Below, in pieces: positions 58,800 through 64,000 of a DNA stretch of 64,000 nt; position 1 is the stretch's first letter, and every line of letters starts with the position of its first letter. The stretch lies in contig JAJTUP010000053.1 of NCBI GenBank assembly GCA_021399435.1, positions 310,001 to 374,000 on the forward strand, written 5' to 3'. The notes under the pieces are model-generated. The model made no database searches. It saw nothing but the letters and a program-made list of their open reading frames with translations, and had not been told where the DNA came from. The position numbers and the translations under genes are program-made. The stretch comes from Diaporthe sp. PMI_573 (lineage: Eukaryota > Ascomycota > Sordariomycetes > Diaporthales > Diaporthaceae).

Positions 58800-60305
58800 A
58801 TGGCCGAAGACCCTAAAGGTGAGGGGGCCACTTCAGCCTCGTCGCGGATGAAATGGGACTCGGGCTAATTCATCTCACCTGGACAGACGATGAGGCCACC
58901 ATCAAGGTCGCGTCCAAGAAAAACATAGGCAAGGGCAAACTCGGAGGCTTCAAGCTGAAAGAGAAGATTCCCAAGCTTAAGGATGGTGGTAGCCAGGATG
59001 GCACGCTTGAAGGTATATTCCTTTCGCTGTGCTCTGCTTGATGATAGGTGTCATTTACTAAATGTGAACTTACACAGACAAGAAAAACAAGCCAAACGCC
59101 AATGCAGCGGCCAACAACGTGGTATCGCCGAGCGAACCGTTTCACGAACTCGATGAGCTTCCCCGAGAGACCTTCATCAAGGGCTACCCCATGGTCGATG
59201 CCCCAGCCCTGACATCATGCAAGTGGTGCAAGAAGAGCATCCTCATGACGACCGCTGTCGAACACATAAACGGCTGCCTGAAGATCAAGAAGGAGAAGGC
59301 GAACCGGAAGAAGGCCGCGCGAGAGGCCAGGGAGCGCGCAAAGGAGGCCGCGCTGAGAGAGGAGCGGGAGCGCCGAGCAGAAGAGGAAGGCATCACGCTC
59401 GGCGCAGACGGCGATAGTGGTGACGATGACGACGAGGTGGAGAAGGCCCCTGGCAAGACAACCAAGAAGGTCGCCGGCAAGAAGACGGGAGAGGGCGGTC
59501 CTTCGGGCAAGAAGAGGAAGGCCGAGGGTGAGGCGGATAAGGGCCCGAAACAGAAGAAGAAGAAGGACGAGCCTAAGCCCAAGACGAAGCCCAAAGGTAA
59601 GTCCTCAAAGCGTGCATGCATCCTCTTCAGCAGAGGGCTAACGCGTGTACTCACAGGTCCGGTCGATGTCGAGCGGCAATGCGGTGTGATCTTGCCAAAC
59701 GGACAGCCCTGTGCCAGATCTCTGACATGCAAATCCCATAGTATGGGAGCAAAGAGAGCTGTGGCAGGGCGATCCTTGCCATATGACATGCTCTTGGCAG
59801 CATACCAGAAGAAGAACCAGGCCCGTCAACAGAGTGAGTTCACCCTTTCTCCCGCCAAGTTCTATTACTAAAACCCTCTCCAGAGGCTGCTCTCGACGCC
59901 AACGCCCCGATCGAGGAAGACGACGACCCCAACGCTGGCCCTGTCGACAGCGACGAAGAGACAGCGGCTGTCATGGCCGCTCTCGCCAAATGGCGTCCAC
60001 AGCCTGTTGTGCCGCAGCCGGTGTTCAATGCCATCCGGCGCGAATATCAAATCAACCGGTTGCAACAACAGTTGGCAGCCGCCACGGACAATGGGCGCAA
60101 GAACATCTTCAAAGTCGGTGGCTACGGGTCTCAACGCTTGCCACCGGGCCACACGGGCCACCGCCCTCCAATTCCTGTCATGCCTGTACTGGACCAAGAG
60201 GACGCCCCTGGCGAGGAGGAGGATGATGTTCCAAACATGCCAGGCAGCGCAACCTTCGCACCCATGCAGGCTCAGAGACAAGTATCCGTCGGTGGCCCGG
60301 CTTAG
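58800..60305 (+). CDS. SGF73: SAGA DUB-module anchor Sgf73 (ataxin-7-like)
   Basis: Five exons: 58800-58818, 58887-59012, 59078-59596, 59657-59833 and 59884-60305; 420 aa. Sgf73 tethers the Ubp8 deubiquitinase module to SAGA, acting on H2B-ubiquitin laid down by Bre1/Rad6. The N-terminal zinc-binding motif CKWCKKS..HINGC (about residues 82-102) is the part that joins the DUB module in yeast. A Lys/Arg/Glu coiled coil and Lys-rich linker follow. The SCA7 domain spans about residues 222-280, with [32 protein letters not shown] and [12 protein letters not shown]. All introns are phase 1, 50-68 nt, with GT-AG ends. The stop is TAG at 60303-60305, and the same frame stays open for 116 more codons with zinc fingers (see next entry). 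Confidence 0.92.
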
Positions 60306-60656
60306 AAGGCTGAGGAAACACCAGAGGAGCACGGTCCAAGGCTGAGAGGCAGAAAGGTCGCCAAGCCTCTCCGAACAACCGTGGAGGACTTCACATGCGA
60401 CATCTGCCACGAATCCTTCAAGCAAAAGTCTCTCCTACAGCGCCACGTGGATGCCGAACACTTGGGAAAGAGGCCATTCAAATGTACCGGCTGCGGTAAG
60501 AGATATTCGCGCAAGGACAATGCCAGACAGCATATGGTGCGTCGCTGTCCCGACTCCAAAGTCGTCAAGGTTGCCAATGACGAGCCTCCTGCGACTTACC
60601 CGAGCATAACTGTGGGTGTCCCACATCCACTCGGCGGTACAGATGCAGAGGAATGA
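60306..60656 (+). other. In-frame zinc-finger extension downstream of the SGF73 stop
   Basis: Directly after TAG (60303-60305), the SGF73 frame continues open for 116 codons to TGA at 60654-60656. It encodes two adjacent fingers: CDICHESFKQKSLLQRHVDAEH (C2H2) written in two parts, CDICHESFKQ and SLLQRHVDAEH, and CTGCGKRYSR with QHMVRRC (C2HC). No ATG lies before the fingers in this frame. Candidate readings are stop-codon readthrough, a separate gene with an upstream exon I cannot find, an unusual intron covering the TAG, or a sequence error. No strong donor was found; a 24-nt GTATCC..TTAG segment and a 78-nt GTTCCA..TTAG segment are the only frame-keeping choices and both are weak. Confidence 0.6.
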
Positions 60657-62040
60657 GAAACTGGGAGGCAAGGGCGTAGCCACCGCAACTAGCATGAAGA
60701 CGGCGTGGCACGGGAGCACTTGGCTGTGGTTTGTATTCCACTTCCATGCGCCATTCGAACGGGAACTTGGGATATCGATCCCATCTGCTGTCTGCCAGGG
60801 GACTCGTGGCACTTCTGCCCTCGGACAGGACTCTAGGAAAGGAGGAGTGCGATCGGGTTCTCCATCATTATCAATGCATTTTCGGTCGGAGTTGGGATGG
60901 TCTTGCCAACTGGTGGAGGCCGGAAACATGTCTATAACAACAAATATTTCGCACGGCGTTGGAGGCTTCCACTTTTGTACTTTGTAATTATTTCATCCAG
61001 GGAAGAGCATCATGTCAAAGCTGGGGAGGCCGATACGTAGCCCTGGTTGGAAGGGACATTCACGATACCACTATGAAGCAAAGAACAATCATATATACTA
61101 TTACCCTAACACAGATACTTGCAAAAGTTTGCTTGCCTGCCACCCGTTTATCCTGTGGGAGGACATCCCATAGGAGGTTATTCCACAAGAGCTTGACCCC
61201 ACAGGAGGTTGAGCAGTGATTACTGATTGACCACACGGATGCCGTGGTCGCACAGCGGTCACCCGAACAAAGTTCGTCATGGCATGAACTTGGGGCCCGA
61301 CCCGAGATGACAGCAATAAGACAGCTGCCAGATCCAGCCCAGACGTGCCCCTTCTTGCCCCTCCTTGACAAAACCTTAAAGCTCCGCGGCACCAAGCACC
61401 CAAGACGAAAGGAGGTGTTCTCGCCGCACTTGCCGAGAGAGCTCCGCTGAGATCAGCTCTCAAATTCGAGATTCGGGAGCATCCACCCCAGGCCCAGCTG
61501 AGCTTCTCCGCGACAGGAGGGGGTCTGGGTTCGTGGCCAGGGTGCCAGTGGGTTCCCGAGCCAGTGGATTCGACAGCCCGAACTTTTCTGTCGAGGACTG
61601 TGGGGTAAGCAGGGGGTGGCCCCGTCCGCCCGGGTGCAAAATCCGGGGCAGTGGGCTAGTTACGGGGGATGACGTCGGCATTAGTGGACGGGGGCTGGGC
61701 TCGTTTGCATGCGCTGATGTGCTGGCTGGCTGGCTGGCTGGGTCCTCGTTCGATGTCGGCCTGGGTGTACCTTTTGTACGGTAGAGCCATACAGAACCAA
61801 TACACTTATATCTGATTGGAATTAAAGCCAAGATTGTTCATGCCGTTCAAGTGGTTATATATGCAAAGGGTGGAATAATCTGGTCCTCATTGCAACCCTC
61901 GCGTTCCTCTTCTTTCACCGACCGGTGCTCTTCGTGTGGTCCCTCTCGATCGAATTAACGCCAACCCTCAGGTCACACACACGCGGGCACGCAGGCACGC
62001 AGGCACACACGCTCTGTCTCTCAGATACAGTCAACCCAAG
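60657..62040. other. Intergenic region SGF73/ANT1 with repeat copy 4
   Basis: 1.4 kb. It contains the minus-oriented dispersed repeat at 61070-61300 and a TATA-like TTATATAT at 61855-61862, about 180 bp before the ANT1 ATG. The leader has a CACACGC/GCAGGCAC-rich stretch at 61975-62010. Confidence 0.6.
61070..61300 (-). repeat. Dispersed repeat element, copy 4 (minus orientation)
   Basis: The core at 61145-61210 has three units (ATCCCATAGGAGGTT, ATCCTGTGGGAGGAC types). The head at 61220-61285 shares GATTG, TGCCGTGGTCGCACAGCGG and an imperfect GAACAAAGTTC palindrome with copy 3. The tail at 61088-61130 is more diverged but keeps CTGTGTTA in reverse complement. The order is the same as in the other copies. 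Confidence 0.65.
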
Positions 62041-63441
62041 ATGCCAGCAGACCAGTTCCTCCCGGCCATCGGCCACGCCGTCTCGGGCGCGACGGGGACG
62101 GCCATCTCCACAACCGCCACATACCCGCTTGACCTCGTCAACACCCGGCTCAAGGTGCAGGGCCAGCTGCGGAAAGACGGCACCATCTCGCCGTCGGAGC
62201 AGTATGCGGGCATCACAGACGCCATCTCGCGGATCTACGAGGGCGAGGGCGGGATGCGGGCCTTCTATGCTGGCCTGGGCTCAGATGTCTTCAAGGGTGT
62301 GGCGGATAGTTTCTTGTTCTTCCTTTTTGTAAGTGATTGCCTTCATAGGTGCATGAAACTGCAATTTTGTAAACGGCCTTGCTGTTGGTCTGCCCTAGAC
62401 CCTGACAGTGTACACACATGAGCCCCTCCCTGGGTACCTTTATAGCTGACCACAGACCCTATGTAGTACAACTGGTTCCGCACGAGGAGGTCTCAAGGGA
62501 ATAACAGGCGCCTGCCCGCCTGGGAGGAGCTCGTTGTAGGCGCTGCGGCCGGTGCGTGCGCGAGGCTATTCACGACGCCGATCGGCAACGTAGTCACGCG
62601 GAAGCAGACAGCGTCGCTCATAACCGACGAGGGAGACGCCGGCGCCACTGACTCAACAAGCCAGGCTGGGCGCGGCCTATCCTTCGCAGAGATCCTGCAC
62701 GTCATCCGGGCAGAGAAGGGCCTGCTGGGGCTCTGGGCCGGGTACAGCGCCACGCTGGTGCTGACCCTCAACCCGAGCATCACCTTCTACCTGCAGCACG
62801 CGCTCAAGAAGGCGCTGGTCGAGAGGGGCCGCGAGGGCGAGTCCAACGGCGCCACGTTCCTGGTCGCCGCGCTGAGCAAGGCCATCGCGACCGCGGCTAC
62901 GTACCCCTTCCAGATCGCCAAGGCGAGGGTGCAGGTTTCCGCGCCCGAGAGCCCGAGGCCGGAGCAGGAGGAGTGGCACGAGGAGAAGGAGGCCTCGACC
63001 GAGGCGGCGAGGGAGGAGGATATAATCGTGGTTGAACAGAACGTCGGCAAGGTGGAAAGCAAAGCCCAGGCACTCGCCGGACGTGTCCACAGATTGGCCG
63101 AGGACACCATTTTTGGGACAGTCCTGCACATTGGGAAGACCGAGGGGGTTTCGGCCCTTTACGACGGCATTGGCGGGGAGTTGCTCAAGGCATTCTTTAA
63201 CCACGGGACGACGATGCTGTCGAAGGAGATTGTGCACAAGTTGATTGTTCAGCTGTATTTCTTTGTTCTGGCTAGGATTCGCAGCTCGCCCACTGCGCAG
63301 GCCCTGCTTCGGCGGCGGTCCAGAGAGGATCTGAGGAAGCTCGGGGATATCCAGATTGCGGAGAGGTTCGCGAGGATCAAGGACGGAACACTTGTGTTGG
63401 GCCTGTTGGAGCGGACACAGAGATTGATTATAACAAAGTAG
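62041..63441 (+). CDS. ANT1: Peroxisomal adenine nucleotide carrier (Ant1/PMP47, SLC25A17-like)
   Basis: Exons 62041-62328 and 62467-63441 with a 138-nt intron; 420 aa. A mitochondrial-carrier-family protein that, by family, exchanges ATP and AMP (and possibly CoA or NAD in relatives) across the peroxisomal membrane to support fatty-acid activation. All three carrier signatures are present: PLDLVNTRLKVQ (about residues 31-42), PIGNVVTRKQ, and PFQIAKARVQ, each followed by an amphipathic helix and G-x-x-G-L-W-A/Y-x-G turn (GLLGLWAGYS, GVSALYDGIG). The matrix loop in the third repeat is long and acidic (EQEEWHEEKEAST..EEDIIVVEQN), as in fungal Ant1. The peroxisomal assignment is by resemblance; no targeting signal is obvious. 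The intron removes a frame-breaking stretch after FLFFLF. Confidence 0.85.
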
Positions 63442-63472
63442 CTGCGCTAAGTTGTCAAACAAATGCTGTAAA

Positions 63473-63478
63473 AATAAA
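63473..63478 (+). terminator. AATAAA poly(A)-like signal after ANT1
   Basis: AATAAA lies 32 nt after the ANT1 stop in an A-rich context. A close and plausible polyadenylation signal, though fungal signals are loose. Confidence 0.5.
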
Positions 63479-63544
63479 GAGCGCTCATTGCTTGAAAATC
63501 CAACATGCTAGGACTTCATCTCAGCAGACCTATACCACCTCATA

Positions 63545-64000
63545 GCAAGATGAGACTACCTACCAGTAGGCGCAAGGTCAGCCCGTGGGAGGCTATCCTT
63601 TGGGAAGTGTGAGTTTATCCCACAAGAGGTAGGTCATATCAAAGGAGGTTATCTTCGGGGTGTAAGCTCATCCTACAGAAGATAATCCTATAGAAGGTTA
63701 TCCTATAATAGTTCCCATAAGGGGTAGGAGGTTAGGAGGTAGGAGGTTAGGAGGTAGGAGGTTAGGAGGTAGGAGGTTAGGAGGTAGGAGGTTAGGAGGT
63801 AGGAGGTTAGGAGGTAGGAGGTTAGGAGGTAGGAGGTTAGGAGGTAGGAGGTTAGGAGGTAGGAGGTTAGGAGGTAGGAGGTTAGGAGGTAGGAGGTTAG
63901 GAGGTAGGAGGCTATCTATAGGTTGTTAATCAATAGGAGGTGTGAGGTTCTCCTACTGGAAGTTATCTTATAAAAGGTTGTCTTATAGGAGGGCATCCCA
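63545..64000 (-). repeat. 15-bp unit array running off the right edge
   Basis: Degenerate TTATCCTATAGGAGG-type units flank a perfect 15-bp sub-array (63724-63911). All are in the minus sense. The array continues to the window end, so its full length is unknown. Confidence 0.75.
63724..63911 (+). repeat. Perfect 15-bp tandem repeat, about 12.5 copies
   Basis: The unit GTAGGAGGTTAGGAG repeats without change for 188 bp. It looks like a derivative of the flanking degenerate 15-mer (ATAGGAGGTTATCCT) that has recently homogenised or expanded. Confidence 0.9.

Overview
The window is nuclear DNA of a filamentous ascomycete, most likely a Sordariomycete. The reasons are short GT-AG introns (about 50-160 nt) with CTAAC/CTGAC-like branch sites, a velvet-domain regulator, a PTH11/rhodopsin-type membrane protein, a fungal MDR-type ABC transporter, and compact conserved housekeeping genes set among long intergenic stretches. 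No bacterial operon structure, rRNA or tRNA was recognised.

Layout. 0-8 kb is a conserved housekeeping block: the 3' end of RAD23, TFIIIB subunit BDP1 (-), the histone H2B ubiquitin ligase BRE1 (+, divergent from BDP1) and a SARAF-like ER calcium-entry regulator (-). 8-11 kb is intergenic with the first copy of a dispersed repeat. 11.0-15.2 kb is a full ABC-B multidrug exporter. 15-25 kb holds a GPI-type secreted Cys-rich protein, a UTP16-like nucleolar protein (-) and a divergent, probably mitochondrial, TPR-like protein. 25-32.4 kb is a 7.2 kb gene-free stretch upstream of a VelC-type velvet regulator. 34-44 kb is gene-poor, with an unassigned basic coiled-coil protein and a seven-exon PTH11/rhodopsin-like protein. 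44.7-51 kb is an accessory island: an unassigned spliced gene (-), a gene combining a GIY-YIG-like motif with C2H2 fingers (+), and a short protein resembling the helical tail of fungal dynamin-like NTPases. 53.5-63.5 kb returns to ordinary genes: an acidic disordered protein, the CDK PHO85, SAGA subunit SGF73 and the peroxisomal adenine nucleotide carrier ANT1.

Two repeat systems stand out. The first is a family of about 300 bp dispersed elements with a conserved head, a core array of a 15-bp unit (consensus near CCTATGGGATAACMT) and a conserved tail. Four copies are recognisable, two in each orientation (8.4, 15.7, 40.3 and 61.2 kb). The same 15-mer forms larger arrays at 43.2, 51.4 and 63.6 kb and small ones at 26.9 and 37.0 kb. 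The second is confined to 44.7-50 kb: a 10-bp palindrome-like motif CCA-NNNN-TGG, mostly with an A/T-rich core, occurs about 30 times in about 5.2 kb where about 1.3 are expected. It lies in both genes and spacers and in different codon frames. Three tandem arrays with different unit lengths (about 76, 87 and 55 bp) all carry this motif once per unit. The gene with the GIY-YIG-like motif and zinc fingers lies inside this island, which suggests, but does not show, a nuclease/target relationship.

A third oddity is SGF73. Its TAG stop is followed in the same frame by a 116-codon open stretch with two zinc fingers and no ATG of its own before them.

All exon boundaries were worked out by hand from GT-AG sites, frame continuity and family resemblance. 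No alignment or database search was run.
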